A stretch of 64,000 nt of DNA, taken from NCBI GenBank assembly GCA_026936325.1, contig JAPTHN010000001.1:97107859-97171858 (forward strand), written 5' to 3'. Of this stretch, positions 10,855-23,889 are shown piece by piece (the first letter of the stretch is position 1; each line of letters starts with the position of its first letter). A model generated the notes under the pieces. That model saw only the letters and a program-made list of their open reading frames with translations. It had not been told where the DNA came from and made no database searches. The position numbers and the translations under genes were made by a program. Source of the DNA: Platynereis dumerilii. Its lineage: Eukaryota > Annelida > Polychaeta > Phyllodocida > Nereididae.

Positions 10855-11411
10855 TGTGACTCTAACGCTGAGAAGTATTGAGTCAAACTTTGGCTAAGTC
10901 TGACTAGACCTCTTCCACACAGTCTATTTTGTGTCCTATTGGCTAAGTCAGCCTTTTCTAATGACAGTGCTGGAGTAGGTTCAATTGAGCATTGTGAATG
11001 TGGACTGTATCGCACTTCACAGGCTGAGGCCGAGGCAGCTAAGCTTTGTGTGGACCTGTTTCCATTGAGTCTATGTCCCTTCAAAAGGGCACCCTCTGCA
11101 GGAAATGAACCCTCTTGGGCTAACCTCATTCAAGGAAATGACCTGCTGACATAGACCACAGAACTTTGAATTAGTGTCCAGGACCTGTTTGAACATTGAT
11201 ATATGTTGCTCGCCTTGTTAAATTTAATGGTCATGCTTGGTTTATTCTTTTTTCTAAGCTTCTCCATTTCCATGTATCTGTGTCCTTACTACACATAACC
11301 GATTTCATTTTGTGTTGGTGTGACTTCTGCCGATGAGCTGTTCATTACTTGCACCAAAGAGCTATGATATTGACATTGTGCCTGTGTATTTGTAGCTTTA
11401 TAAATATTTTT

Positions 11412-11840
11412 TAACTTCAGCGAACAGATTTTGAAGAAGGTATTGTAATCACTTGAGTAAAATGTTGTCCGTCCACTAGGCGGGTAGGCAAGCAGGCGGA
11501 TAGATCTTTTCCAGGCCAGAACTCAACCCCTACTGCATGTACTTACAATTTGGTACACATATAGCCTATGTGGTGTAGTTGTGCCTTTTGATGGTTTGAC
11601 TGATGGATATTTTTTACCTTTTGAAATATTGAGGGAAAAAACAAATTGTTTAATTTCCGGCCCAAGACTCAGTCACTTTCACATGTACATTGATGAAATT
11701 TTGTAAACATTTAGCCTATAATTTTGGTATAGTTGTGTGTTTTGATAGTTTTATTAATAATGAATATCTTATATTTTTGAAATTTTTAGAAACATTTTTG
11801 AAAATTATTACTCTTGTTTCCAGGTTAGGACTAAACCCTT
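11412..11840. mobile_element. one end of a TIR element with internal ~155-bp repeats
   Basis: CTTCAGCGAAC and then GAAGAAGGTATTG at 11415-11445 match the reverse complement of the end at 15573-15601. Two tandem copies of the internal repeat follow (about 11510-11660 and 11660-11830), opposite in strand to those at 14680-15480. The array unit resumes at about 11860 (compare 61305). The right end of this copy is missing. Confidence 0.7.
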
Positions 11841-12049
11841 TTTGCTGTTGTTCTACAATTGCCAGTGCTGCTATTCTGTTGATGACCGTCCCTTGGTATG
11901 CGGCACTATGTTTTTACTGCCTACTTGCATGTGTGGATGCATTCAACTAAACATGTTTCTCCAGGGAATATGAAGAAAGAACCTTTTTCACAAGTGGAGA
12001 TAGAAGTGATCCTCAACAAGATGAGATTGAGTTCCAGGCTGCAATGCTC

Positions 12050-14440
12050 TGGTCACCGGTAGAGTGTTTATAATTCATTGTGATTTAGAGAAAGTCAAGC
12101 TCAGGCAGGATCCTAGCGAAAAAGATGGGTCCTAGATAGCTGTGATCAGGTGTACGGCCAAGGTTGTGTAGCCCTGGGATACAGCAAGCGGGCTGCAAGC
12201 CCATACAAAATATCTTACAGATCAAGTGAGATGGAGGGGAAAGGCTAATAGCTGAGGTCTATCTTACCATTTCTCTGTCCAGAGGCTCTCCTCTTGCCTT
12301 AAGTACAAATGACTAAGCAGCAAATAGTAGCAGGATGCAACTTGCTCCTGCCTTGACCTGTTGCTCTTTCAGCTGGTATGTGGTCAGGGTCACATGATAG
12401 AGTTGTTCTGCAAATGTGAAAGCATTTTCACAAAAGGAAGTTGCCTGATTATCTGCTTATGTATTCATGACTATTTCAATGGCACTACACCTGTTTCTTA
12501 TATCTTCAGTCTGTAACTTTTTTCATGTACATGTTATCCATGTAACTCGAATGCAAAAATATTACATCCATCTCCTGCATGATGGTGAAGTGTAACCTTT
12601 CCAGAGAACCACAAAACCACGTTTCAGTAAAATTTGGCTGATTATAATGATCTTCCACTTCTGTGAAGTAACTGACCAACAGGAGAGAATAACAGTGAAA
12701 GAGGTCATTCCTTGAAAGAAAAAAATCAGGATTGTAACAGTTATGGGTTGCAAATCCCCCTTTACCATCAGGGTTAGTTCATGACATGTATGAATCTATG
12801 ATGAATCAGCCTCATTGGGGGGGGGGGGGGATATTTTGCAGTCATGACAAGGATTAATGATATGAGCTCGAGCCTATACTAGGTCTGGATATCAACCCAA
12901 AATGCCACCTAGCTTAATCCAAGTTTTCCTGATGTGCCTATTAATCTAGTATCAATTTTCAAATGGTCAATTGGATGGTATCATATTTCATTATTATTAT
13001 CAAATTCATCATATCCTGGTCCACAATGTGTCCACTTTCAACTGCAGTCCTTGCGGCTATTGTCTTTCTTGATTTTGCCTGTGTGTTCTGATCTACTACA
13101 TTGAGTCCTGAACAAATCCAAGCAGTGAAATTCTTCAGTGGGATTTCACCTGCCTTCCTTGTCTGTAGCTTCTATCCATCTTCCTTTCCATCTAATCCTC
13201 CTGCGGCTCAACTATCTCACACAATTCTTTTGCCCTACCCTGCCAATCTATAGTCCTGGGCCTAATGGTCTACCATTTATCAAGTGGAGAGCTTTTTTTC
13301 ACTTTTTTCTGTTCTTGCTCAGCTGCAAATTGCACATTATCCAGGCAGATCACTTAGCCGGATTGAGGTAGCGGAGCAGCCAATTCTCCTTATTGTCTGT
13401 CGGCTGTGTTTGCCCACTGAGCACCCACTCCAGATATTGCTGAATGACAATGATAAAATGATGACACTAATATCAGCTCTCTTTGGATAATACTGTCCAA
13501 ATAAATGGCATCCTCCTGGCTGTGAAGTTCTACACAATGTGACTCACTTCAATTTCAGTGAAAGCTGAAGTGAAGAATCTGTATTAAATTTTGTTTCCTT
13601 CACAATCGAAAAAGTAAGTGGACAAGAAAGAATATGTTGAGAACTTTGTAACTTACATTGCATAGTTAGGAATTTCATTCCTTGATTGTTATGTATCTTT
13701 CTGGTGCTCTCAGAATCAACCTTTCACTTATAATAGGCTTAAATATATTATAAGTGTATAGTATTGCGACATTCTTGGTATTCTAAAAGTGTGGGTTATT
13801 GACAAAAAAGAAACTGCTTAAAATTCTGTGAAACTCAACAGAAATAAGAAGAGATTTTTTCATGACTCTTCCATAGTTCAGGCATTACTTCAGTGCTGAG
13901 TGAAGAATAAAAGACGGAAAAAGAGTTATATGCCACTATGTTGATAGGCTGACATTCAATATGAAAGTTGGATGAATAAGTGAAGACTTCCTTAGGATTA
14001 TCTTCAGTCCAGGAATTGAGAGAGATGAGCCAAAAAGTCTCTCTTCTCTCATCCATCTTACACTGCTCAGTGCTCACCATCGATTTAGATTGTCTTTTCA
14101 TGGTGCCATATTTTCTGATAGTTTCCAATAAACAAGAACCAAGTCCCATTTCAAATGATTATATGTGATCAGTGCCAGGATTTATGTTGACTGTTTTACC
14201 CCCTTGTAGTCCCTCTTCCAAGTTTTTCAGCCTAAAGTATACAGTGAGGTTGAAATGTTGTCATTTTTGTTTTGATATGATTATCTTATCCTGATAAGAC
14301 ACAATTAGATTAAAATGACTCATCACTTTAATTTGAGACGTGTAATATCCTAGTGATCAATCTCTTACAGTGGTTGCCAACATTGAAGCAGCTGGTGGCA
14401 GTACAAGAATGAAGGAAAGGGCAGCAAATTTGCAGCCAAG
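12050..14440. other. tail of copy 1, no gene seen
   Basis: After 12040 the similarity to 61430-61510 stops, and it returns only near 14430 (compare 37010-37035). The stretch holds short frames, a run of 14 G at 12817-12830 and plain AT-rich sequence. I recognise no gene or element. Confidence 0.55.
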
Positions 14441-14451
14441 GTAAGATTGCC

Positions 14452-15609
14452 AGATGTGAAGTAAAACATAGGCTGCGCAGCAGCAAACCTTCAGCGAAAA
14501 ACAACATTTTAAAAGGACACCATTACACCATAAAAGTGATTTGAATCACATTGCATGTAGGTAATATTTGCAATAGTGGCCTGATCTTGGTCTGAAATTA
14601 TCTATATGCCCCGCCATATGCCCGCCTGCATGCCAGGGTATGTGGAACGATGGAAAGACCTTACTAGACCAATATACACATAATATGGACCAGTTTCATG
14701 CATCAACAAGGAATAAGTTGTGAGGTATGGGTCGGAATGTTTCAAAAAGCATTAAGAGTAACTATGAAGCAGACCAACAAAGGGCACTAAAATACTATAT
14801 AGGGAATGTATATAAACTTTCATCTATGGACATACAATGATGGCCAAGTTTTGGTCTGGAAACAAAAAATAATAATTTTAATATTTTTTGTCAATATTTC
14901 AAGATGTATAGAATATCCATGAATCACACCCACAAAAGACACAAATTTATCATATAGGTGACATGTGTAACAAATTTCATCCATGTACCTGCAATTGTGA
15001 CCAAGTTTTGGCCCGAAATGAAAAAAAAAAAATTAATAAATTTTTCTCAATATTTCAAAAAATATAGAATATCAATCAATCAGACCATAAAAAGGCACAA
15101 CTAGACCATATAGGCTACATGTGTGAAAAATTTGATCCATGTACATGTAACGGGCTGAGTCCTAGCCCGGAAAAGAAAAAAAAAAGTTTTTAATATTTTT
15201 GTCAATATTTCAAAAAGCACAAAAAGTTCATGCATGAGACCGTCAAAGGGCACAACTAAACCATACAGGCTACATGTGTACCAAATTTCATCCGTGTGCA
15301 TGCAATACGGGCTGAGTCCTAGCCCGGAAACGAAAAAAAAAAATATTTTTTTTTTTCTCAATATTTCAAAAATTACAAAAGTTCCATCAATCAGACCATC
15401 AAAAGGCACAACTAGACCATACGGGCTACATGTGTACCAAATTTCATCCATATACATTCAAAAGGGGCTGAGTACTGGCCCGGAAACTATCTATCCGCCC
15501 GCCGCCCGGACGCCCGACCGCCCGGACGCCCGCCCGGCGGACGGACAACTTTTGACCAAAGTGAAAACAATACCTTCTTCGAACTTCGTTCGCTGAAGGT
15601 AAAAATTAA
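14452..15609. mobile_element. non-autonomous element with ~5 copies of a 155-bp tandem repeat
   Basis: The inverted ends CCTTCAGCGAA (14493) and TTCGCTGAAGG (15589-15599) bracket a tandem array. The repeat key phrase, CAAATTTCATCCATG or variants followed by GGCCCGGAAA-like words, recurs near 14817, 14970, 15127, 15284 and 15439, a period of 153-157 bp. AAGATTGCC flanks the insertion on both sides (14443-14451 and 15610-15618), while the sister copy at 37020-37055 has one uninterrupted version, which supports a target duplication. A GC-rich CCCGCC-type stretch lies at 15495-15545. Confidence 0.75.
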
Positions 15610-15799
15610 AAAGATTGCCTGACGGAGATTTATGTTGGTTGTTGCACTATCTAGGGTGTCATCCAGTCACTGCAAGGTGACCAGGGTGCTATAGTTCCTT
15701 TCAGTCCCAGGGGAAGAGTGCCTGGGCTAGGTCAGGTTCCCAGCCCTTCATCAGCTGCCTCCATCTATTGCACCATCCATTGCCTGCTGCCCATATTTG

Positions 15800-16388
15800 T
15801 TTTATATAATTTAAAAAACTTTTCTCTCAAGTGTACCAGGTAACCCAATTGGTTGGTACAGAAGGAAACTTTACCATTAAAAGTTTATACAACAATAATG
15901 AACTTATTTTATACGTCTGTAATTGAATCCGTGATTAGCTTAGGTATTGCCGTTTGGTTTGGCAATTGTACTGTAGCAACAAAAAAGAAATTGTACAGGA
16001 TTATTAAATATGCTAACAAACTTGGTGTCAATGTAAGCAAAACTCTGGATAATTTGTATAAATTTTATGTCACTCAAAGAACTAAGGTTATAAGATCAGA
16101 TGTGAACCATCCTTTACACCACATGTATTCAATTGTATTGCCTCCCAAGATCCGGCATAAGATTAAGAGCAAATCCAACCAGAACTGTCAGGTATAATAT
16201 GTCTTTTGTTCCTGCTAGTATTCGATTTTTTAATAACCAGTAACTTGTATTATTATTATTATCACACTATTATTGTTTCATGTACTTATTTGATTATTTG
16301 TCTTGTTTGTATCGTTTACACGTAATTGCCAAAAAAAATTTCATGTATACATGACAATAAATTCTTATCGTATCTTATCGTATCGTAA
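15800..16388 (+). mobile_element. L2-like LINE, 3' end of ORF2 and tail
   Basis: The frame 15853-16197 reads FYTSVIESVISLGIAVWFGN and later NHPLHHMYSIVLPP, the C-terminal part typical of L2-group LINE reverse transcriptase proteins. After a frameshift near 16190 it continues as MSFVPASIRFFNNQ to TAA at 16241-16243. The 3' end has AATAAA followed by a short ATCTTATCGT-type repeat at 16360-16388, a usual LINE tail. Sister copies lack the segment between their equivalents of 15790 and 16390. Confidence 0.85.
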
Positions 16389-19300
16389 GACAGCTACAAT
16401 GAGGCACTCCTGTTGCCTCTTCTCTGCTTTGATCTGACCATGTTCAGTTTCACTGAAAACATATGTGTAATCATCTCAGGAATCATCTCAATTTATTCAA
16501 TGAAACAAAACTGGTTTCATGAGTGGGTTGGCCCTGATGAATCAATTGACTTTATTCTCAGTGCTTGTCTAATTAGTGTTGGTGGATTGCATAATGCTTT
16601 CCTATCACCCAACTTGACCCAAGGATTAGCTACCTTCTTACATCAAAATGAAGCAGGTCAGCTGTATTGTGCATTTCTTCACAATGGCCTGACTGCAGTT
16701 TCTTTTATCTGTCTGAGAGAAGCCGTCTAAAAGTTAGAAATATTTAGACTGTGTCCTGGCTTGATATTTTAAGCCTTCATGAAAACATTGTTCCAAATTA
16801 TAGCTCTGACTCATCTTTGGATGGTAAGATGGCAATGTTTGAATTATTGTCTTAAAATTGTTTCACTTTCTTTTTTAAGATATAGATTCAAAAGATAGGC
16901 TGATAAAAAATTGAATGCAAACAAGATACTGTGATGCACTCTTTGTAAATGGACCACATAACTAATGACTGCCATAGTGTTGCGATGATTGTTGTGCTAT
17001 TTGAATCGCGTTGAACTCCTTGTTAAGCTTAAATAATGGAAATGAAATTCCATAACGTTCCATGATCTTGTTGTATTGATCCTGTTTGGGAGTGGATGAA
17101 AGAGACCAATTCGATACCTTGACACTTCAGACTTGTTGATAGGAAACCATTTTGTTGGTAGTTGACCACTGCATGTTTATGATTCTCATGCAGTTCACAT
17201 TTTCTGCAGGTGGCAGTTAACAGCCTCTAAAAAGATGGTCAGTGGGGCTTAGCAATGTGACAATACATTCATCAAGCATAAAAGCATGTCTGGTTGTTAA
17301 TAGTTTATTGTGTTTTTGATTTATTTTGTATGTGTGGACTTCAGACTGTCACATAAGACTAAAGCCTTCTTGGTTGCTCTTGTCAGCCTCTCCTAAAAAT
17401 GATCTTCTCTCTATTTGGTTATTTGCAAGTATAACAAGGAGTTGGAGAAATTGCATGACAACAGCATGTGCCATTTCAATTGAACGATATCAAATATTGA
17501 CACTTGGTTTTGGCAAACATTTGAATTGTGAGGCATAAAATGTAAAAATTAATACAGTGTATTTGGGACACTTGGTTTGCATGCATGTGAAGCAGGTGGT
17601 TCACTAAGTTCAACAGGATGCAAGCCACGCCCAAAATTATTTTGTATTTTCTGTTTCAGCGGATACTGGTATTGTATTCCACACAAAGACAGACAGGAAG
17701 TTCCTTTGCTTCCATAAAAATGTGCCATGCTCTAGTGAGTGACCTACCAGCCTGGGGGCTCTCTATGCCTAATGGACAACCTCCATTAAGGGACAAATAT
17801 GATTGTTGCTTCCCAGCCTTATGTCTAAAGTCTACCAAGTTACGTGTGTAGTACCAAGGAACACTTTGTGATTATCTGCACTGTGTAGTATGAATGTTAA
17901 AGACCCTGTGGGAGAGGTGAACCTACATCACATTTACTGTGTTACCACAAGTTAACATGTGTTGTATAAACAAGCAGCAATATCTCCTGTTTAGGCACAC
18001 TCACCACAAGAAGTGACCATCTTATGTCTAGTTTTATGTGCAAATCCTCACAACGCAATCCATTTTAAAGCAGCCTGAAAACCTCAAGAGTTTGTGTTTC
18101 CGCAAAACGTTGGATTGAATCTGCTTCAAGCTGAAGATTTAAGTTCTTACGAAGTCTCGAGAACTCCCCAGAAGTTCTGTTGTTGAAAACTTACTTTGCA
18201 GTTGTCAACGGTGATCTTGATCACTCTGAAAGCCCAAAAAGGCTTGAGAGTGAGGCTGAGGATTTTGCAGCATAGTTGTGGAAATGGTGTGTGTGGCAGT
18301 TGGAACTTTTCAGCCTAAGCACAATGGTCCAAGCAATGGTCACTTCAGTGAGAGTTCTCGAGACTTCCCATTACATTACCCTTATCATGCGAACTGAAGT
18401 ACTCTCAATGCTGCTCTTACTTATGCTTCTGAGCAATGTGAAAGATGAAATTCCCCCGCACCCAACAAAACTGAAAAAAGAGTGTTGTGTTAAAAATGAG
18501 CTTATAATTCCAATTGCACACATTGCTGGATGACTTGTCATTTTGCCTCATTGCTGTGTCTTCCCCCTGTTCTAATTAGCATATCCAGTGCATAAATACA
18601 GGACGTAAAGCACTCCATCCATCCTTGTAATTTAATTAGTTGAGATGATTTCTGAGAATGTGGTGAGGGAGGGTGGCAGAAGGTATACATGATGATGAAG
18701 TATCATTGTCATTTGCACTGGTGACCATAAGATGTTGTCATCTCGTGCATGCCGTGTTCTTTGCGCTAATGTGTTTTGTTCCCCCCGTGGCCAACACAAA
18801 TCCTTCTAAACCTTGAAAATAGAGAAAATAAAGAATTTGCCGTTATTGGCATCTTCATCCAATATGAACCTACATGTACATAACATTATAGGGACACCTT
18901 TGACCATTCTGCATGCAAGAAGGAGGTTCAGCCAACTGATCTGACTCATGAGAAAATGACTTTCACTGAAGAATTGCCATATCAGTCAAAAAGAAGCAGA
19001 AAAACAGGTTGGCGGATCCATGTCAAGTCAACTGAAGGCTGGGGTCAATGCATGTGGCATTCAACATGATATTGTTATGTTTTTTTCGTTGTACATATCA
19101 AGATTAAGAAAGCTTGTTTTGCATATGTTGAAATTTTGTGTCTGTCTTGTTGAGCCATGATCTGATTTTTAATGATTTTTTTACTAAAAATGATCCATTT
19201 TTCCACGTCAGCCAAAGAAAATTTCTAAATAATTCCCAACCACTAAAAATGGTTTATGATATCATTTATACATAAATCTAATGTCTGAGGAGAAAATCTT

Positions 19301-20820
19301 TGCAATTCCACACATTCAATTACCAATTTTAGAACTTTAAAATCTCGACACCTTGAAAATCAAAATTATTCTAGCATTTTGATCAAGAGTGTATTTCTTG
19401 GCCTACGTTTCTTTTTATGTTGGCATGAGCCAATATTTGACTGTTATGTAAGGTTTATAGACAATTTCTGGGGCAAAAATTGCCATTATTTATACCTGTT
19501 GTGCATTTATTAACCATGCTATAACACATTTTCTGTATATATGAACTACATAGGCACTAATTGTGCTATACCCTGCTTTAAAATTATCCGCAGCCACATG
19601 CCTTTTTAATGTTTGAGAAGGCTGCCAGAACTCAATAGGCACATCATGAAAGGTACACGAAGCCACGTACTTTTCTTTCTACTAATTGCAACCACTTGTC
19701 TTTTGGTGTAGTCATTGAAGTCAGAACTCTTGCCTCATGATGTGATGGCCCTTTTCAGCAGATCAGTGAGGGACAAAAGCAGACAAGAGCACAACAATCA
19801 GAAATCCTTAATCATTTCTGTTTCAGCAGCTGACAATCATCAGAGCACTTCATGCCATCCTTATAACATTGTTCCCCTCTGACTGTCTTAGCTGCCAGTG
19901 GTCCGAATTCACCAGACTGTAACAGTCTCCTCTTCCTTGAGGTTCGCTTCCTCTGACAGGCACTCTTTCTGCAACCACACACCTCACTTGCTCCCAGTCT
20001 GACTCTTTTAGTAAAAGGGCCTAGGGATACTCTCGGGAATGCTATGCTGATGTTAGACCCGATGCAATGGGAGATGTAAAGCCCATGGACCATCATTTCC
20101 TGCAAATCTGAATAAGGCCATGCATGCAAATGGCACATGGTCAGGGCACATCAAGGGGCCATACTCACCAACCACTGGTCAACGTGGTTTCTGAACAAAA
20201 CAACTACTAAAGACTAGCACAGGATATGATTGCTATAGCTTCTGCTTGGCTCTGCTTTGCTTGCTGTAGGATAGAGCGGAATGCATTGAGGCACTTCTTT
20301 TTTTTTTCAAGTATAGCAAAAGTTTGCAGTCAACAGTAAATCCAATTTAAAACCGCATTGTAGATTATTAAGTTGCTTGTCATTCATCTCAATGTGCCCT
20401 ATGGGAAAGCGGGTGGGCACAGTGAGATTATAGGCCTTCTGAATTGTTCTATCAGTGGATATTATGAAAACTGATATACAACAAAAAGAGATGTTGCAAG
20501 TTTCAAGGTGAGTTTTTAGTTGCCTTTTTGTTCAAATATGACCAATTTTTTATAAGCAGTCCATAATTTTGTGGAGTCATGTGCATAAATTTGGGATCAT
20601 CAGCCAACTGAATATGACAAAAAGGCATAGTTTGAATCCCTGCAGATTGATATGCATTAACTCAAAATGCTTAGCAATTATGACAAAAAGCTATTGGGAA
20701 AAATTATTTACCTTTCCAGGCTAAGGCGACACTTTATTGATCTTCAGCTTCTCGTGCCCGCCGACACAACAGAATTTGTGCCGACCAAGAAAAAAAATGA
20801 CCACTTACCAATTTGTAAAG

Positions 20821-20916
20821 GTTATTCACCACGGGAGAGGGAATATGTGATTTATCACCCGAGGCCTTTAGGCCGACGTGTGATAAACACATATTCCTGA
20901 TCCCATGGTGAATAAC
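20821..20916. repeat. foldback hairpin (96 bp)
   Basis: GTTATTCACC at 20821 pairs with GGTGAATAAC ending at 20916, and GGAATATGTG with CACATATTCC. The loop carries its own small palindrome, GAGGCCTTTAGGCC. This is probably a small foldback MITE. Confidence 0.8.
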
Positions 20917-21681
20917 TGGCTTATACCGTGAGACAAACACTCAAACAGTCAAACATGAGAGGATAACTGGACAACAAAGAATATGGGAATTATTCCCCTG
21001 CAATACTGGCATGTGATTGGATGACAGAGGTGTCGAATGGTATAAATTGATTTAGCCAACCGCCGACCTTACCTGATCTGATGCAAAATCCCGATCAGAG
21101 ACACCAAACCAAGCTTACCTGTATGACACTTTAAAATACAGTGTAAAGAATTTCTCTCTTTCAACCTGTCTTATTTGCATCCCACATGGGTTTTTTCACC
21201 CATATTGAGGTCACTTTTGCATTGTTATTTTTCCTCTGGTTATTGCCAAAATGTCACTTTTTATTCACCAATAAGGTATTTTAAACTAAGCAATGTGTGC
21301 TTACTCTTATTTCAACATCATATTCCTTTGTAAAATGACCAAAAATCAGGTCAGTCTGACTCTTGGTGGAACCTCAGCAGGGAGAGCCAATGAGAGTCAT
21401 TGTGGCTCCCTCTATAATTTTACATGTACATCATAGCAATGGCTCCATCCATGATACATATTTTCACTGGTTTAATTTCTTTGTCAATGACCAACAGAGC
21501 TACGAATTGGATGCTTAATTAGACATTTATGTTCTATCACAGCAGTTTCACTATTTACATGGAAATAGAGGACTGTTTCACACATTTTCACTGGGTGAAT
21601 CATGCCAGTGCCAGACTGCCAAGCAAGCAGTCCAAGTCAGCCTCCATTGATATTGAAATATAGGCCTAAGATAAACTGGTT

Positions 21682-21799
21682 ATAGCATAGGGGCTTTTAA
21701 GTCAATGATCTCAACTCATAATATACATATACTTAAGTTATTAATACATATAAATGATTTGACATAATATTATGCTTAACTTACGGGCCCCTATGCTAT
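21682..21799. repeat. foldback element with ATAGCATAGGGG ends
   Basis: ATAGCATAGGGG at 21682-21693 is inverted at 21788-21799, and a weaker match extends inward (CTTTTAAGT against ACTTACGG). The middle is AT-rich. A small non-autonomous element is the simplest reading. Confidence 0.65.
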
Positions 21800-21839
21800 C
21801 AGCACAATCAAGGAATACCAGTACCAGCTTCTTTTATCA

Positions 21840-22015
21840 ATTTCTTTCAAACATTAATAACACAAGGTATTCATGGTAAAGGAAATATGTAAATATGTTT
21901 GAGTAGTTAGTTTATTTTTAACAGTATGTTAGTTTTTTATCATAATGTTTATTTTTTGCTCCATATCACATTGACTGATCTGAGCTAATAAAAACATGAA
22001 ACTTGAAACTTGGAA
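21840..22015 (+). mobile_element. probable LINE 3' end
   Basis: AATAAAAACATGAAACTTGA followed by a second GAAACTTG word at about 21988-22012 is the form of a LINE 3' terminus with short tail repeats. No coding part remains, so the family and left edge are uncertain. Confidence 0.4.
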
Positions 22016-23889
22016 CTGCAGCCACATGGCAAATCTGGACCCAAGAGATCAAATAAAACAGTAGCAAACAAGCAAACATTATTTTGTGTCACTGTTTTGG
22101 ATTGTTATTAAGTACCTGCTGTTGATTTTTGTTTGTCATGTGCACTGCATAATGATATTATATTATGCATCACGTTGTCACTTTGAAATCAATATATACA
22201 TGTATATCCATTTTGAGATAATCTACAAACTATTGTGACAGCCCTAAATTGCAAAAAAAAAATTTTGTTGGCAAAATGCAGAACTTGGCAATTTTTTTTT
22301 TTTTTTCGACCGACCGACCCATGAAAATTTTGATTTGAGACAAAAAAAAAAATTATTCAGTTTTTTTTTTTCGTCCTACCGACCGACCTAAGAAAAAGAG
22401 CCTCGAGAGGATCCGAGAAGCTAAAGATCAATTATGTGTGGCCTAAAAACCGAAACTTTGAAATTTCTCTCGCCCTATGCTATGACACTTGGTTATAGGA
22501 CAACTTTCACTTTAGTACTTGTGTACAACATAAAAGAGGGTAGTTTTATAAACCCTACCATTTTGAGACTTGGGGCTCTGTCTCACTGTGCCCCACTCTG
22601 CCCTATTCTGCCTGCTTTTCCTACAATGCTGCTGGCTTGCTGTTCGTTTATTCAGAAAATGGATATCGCGATCTGACCTTTGTAAGACTGACCCAACGCA
22701 GTTGCGTCGGTCAACCAACAGCCTGTCTGCCACTTGCCTTTAATTTCATCTGGTCTGATGTCTTGAAGGCATAGTGTGCCAATATTACCTCCCTCTTAGA
22801 TGTTTAGACCCTTGGGAATTCCCTTGCTCTCTTTGCGTCCCAAAGCTATGAAACACTCTATCAATGGGCGTCAAGTTCTCTTGGGTATATTTATGGGATA
22901 GCGTTGTTGTTTAACCTCATGGCAAAGCAAAATATTCTTCTAAAATAACTCCAGATGGAAAAAAGTTCCATTCTGGTATTGTCCTTTGTATCCAATAAGT
23001 CAGGAACCAGGCTGGTCCTTGGAATAGCCCCCTGTGCTTACATTTTCCAAAGTGGTATATTGACTCCGTCCATGGCCTTTGAATGGAAAGAGATCCGTGC
23101 ACAACCAAACTGTTATTTATGATATAAAGTGATTTCAGCTTTAGTATCATTGTAAATCCGAGTAAGCTTGTTTCATCATTGAAACAGCATCGCTAACACA
23201 TGGTTCCCTGATATCTACATGTATATCTACTACACTGCAGAGAGTAGAGTGCATATATCTGGAAAATAATTTGCAATGTGTGTTGCCTCACAGTATTTTG
23301 CATCATTCAAGAAAGGCAAGACGATTGTAGTAACTGCTTTACTTGAATCTATTACATATGATATACTAAGCTGTAGTCATATTCACTCCAATTTCAGTCT
23401 GACAAGTTCACTTCCACACAGTCTGGTGTGTATACAAGTGTCAGCCTTTTCTAATAATGGTGCCTTAGTGGGTTCAAGTGAGCATGGTGAATGCTGACTG
23501 AATAGCACTTCACGTCAAGTTCATGGCTTAGGTTAGATGGCTCAGCCTTGTGTGGACCAGCTTCCATTGAGTTCACTTTCCTTCAAAAGGCACTCTTTGC
23601 AGGAAATGAATCCTCTTGGTTTGACCTCATTCAAGGAAATGACCTGCTTGCCAAGCCCATGACGTACTATGCTCTTTATAACATAACAATATTCCTCTAA
23701 ATTTACACTGGTCATTCCTGGACATTTGCCAATTTTACAAGAGAGGGAGTGAAGATGCAGTGATGGGATGATCATATTCAATGTGCAAGTGTGATTGTTT
23801 GTGACAAGGCAATTTAACAATGCTCTTTAAATCTATAAAGGAAAATATTGTCCAAAGCAGTAAATTGACTCAGCATGAGCTAAAGTGTG

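Larger units (their letters stand above)
4980..15610 (+). repeat. array unit, copy 1 (nearly full length)
   Basis: This forward copy of the large tandem unit is the best reference for block order. Block A (4985-5110) recurs at 16485-16640 and 37770-37945. A block at 5735-6010 recurs at 16810-17640. A block at 6420-6580 recurs at 17650-17810. Block G (7180-7560) recurs at 18240-18330, 38280-38620 and, inverted, at 42950-43330. Block C (8690-9000) recurs at 28890-29240, 39800-40150, 51690-51840 and 57240-57420. Block B (9540-9960) recurs at 19850-20220, 30110-30480, 41070-41430, 54220-54600 and 58190-58560. Block D (10870-11200) recurs at 23395-23660, 33810-34130, 59545-59850 and, inverted, at 47330-47700. 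Insertions listed separately lengthen this copy. No frame is kept open across copies. Confidence 0.85.
20722..22440. mobile_element. element nested inside the TIR element at 20267-22605
   Basis: TTGATCTTCAGCTTCTCG at 20736-20753 faces its inverse, CGAGAAGCTAAAGATCAA, at 22414-22431. GGCTAA on the left and GGCCTAA on the right look like a target duplication, and the sister element runs through uninterrupted at 48638-48650. Inside lie two more hairpins (20821-20916 and 21682-21799), a LINE tail near 22010, and T/A runs with CGACCGACCGACC at 22307-22319 and CCGACCGACC at 22379-22388. No coding capacity. Confidence 0.65.
20267..22605. mobile_element. TIR element of the GGGGAGAGCGGGGCACAG family, with nested insertions
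   Basis: The left end TAGGATAGAGCGGAATGCA and right end CCCCACTCTGCCCTA correspond to the better-kept ends of the sister element at 47822-48811. Internal matches confirm kinship: 20390-20440 with 48010-48070, 20635-20720 with 48525-48640, and 22440-22600 with 48640-48800. The array unit is continuous across it (20266 joins 22607; compare 41460-41500). About 1.7 kb of its interior (20722-22440) is a further insertion. Confidence 0.8.

Noticed and set aside
12817-12830. Run of 14 G as a quadruplex
   Set aside because: A lone homopolymer without further G-tracts nearby; more likely slippage or an assembly-sensitive tract.
11412-15601. One 4.2-kb transposon with CTTCAGCGAA ends
   Set aside because: The unit sequence resumes at 11860-12040 (match 61305-61510), and the right-hand element has its own left end at 14493 and flanking AAGATTGCC. 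Two separate insertions explain the data better.
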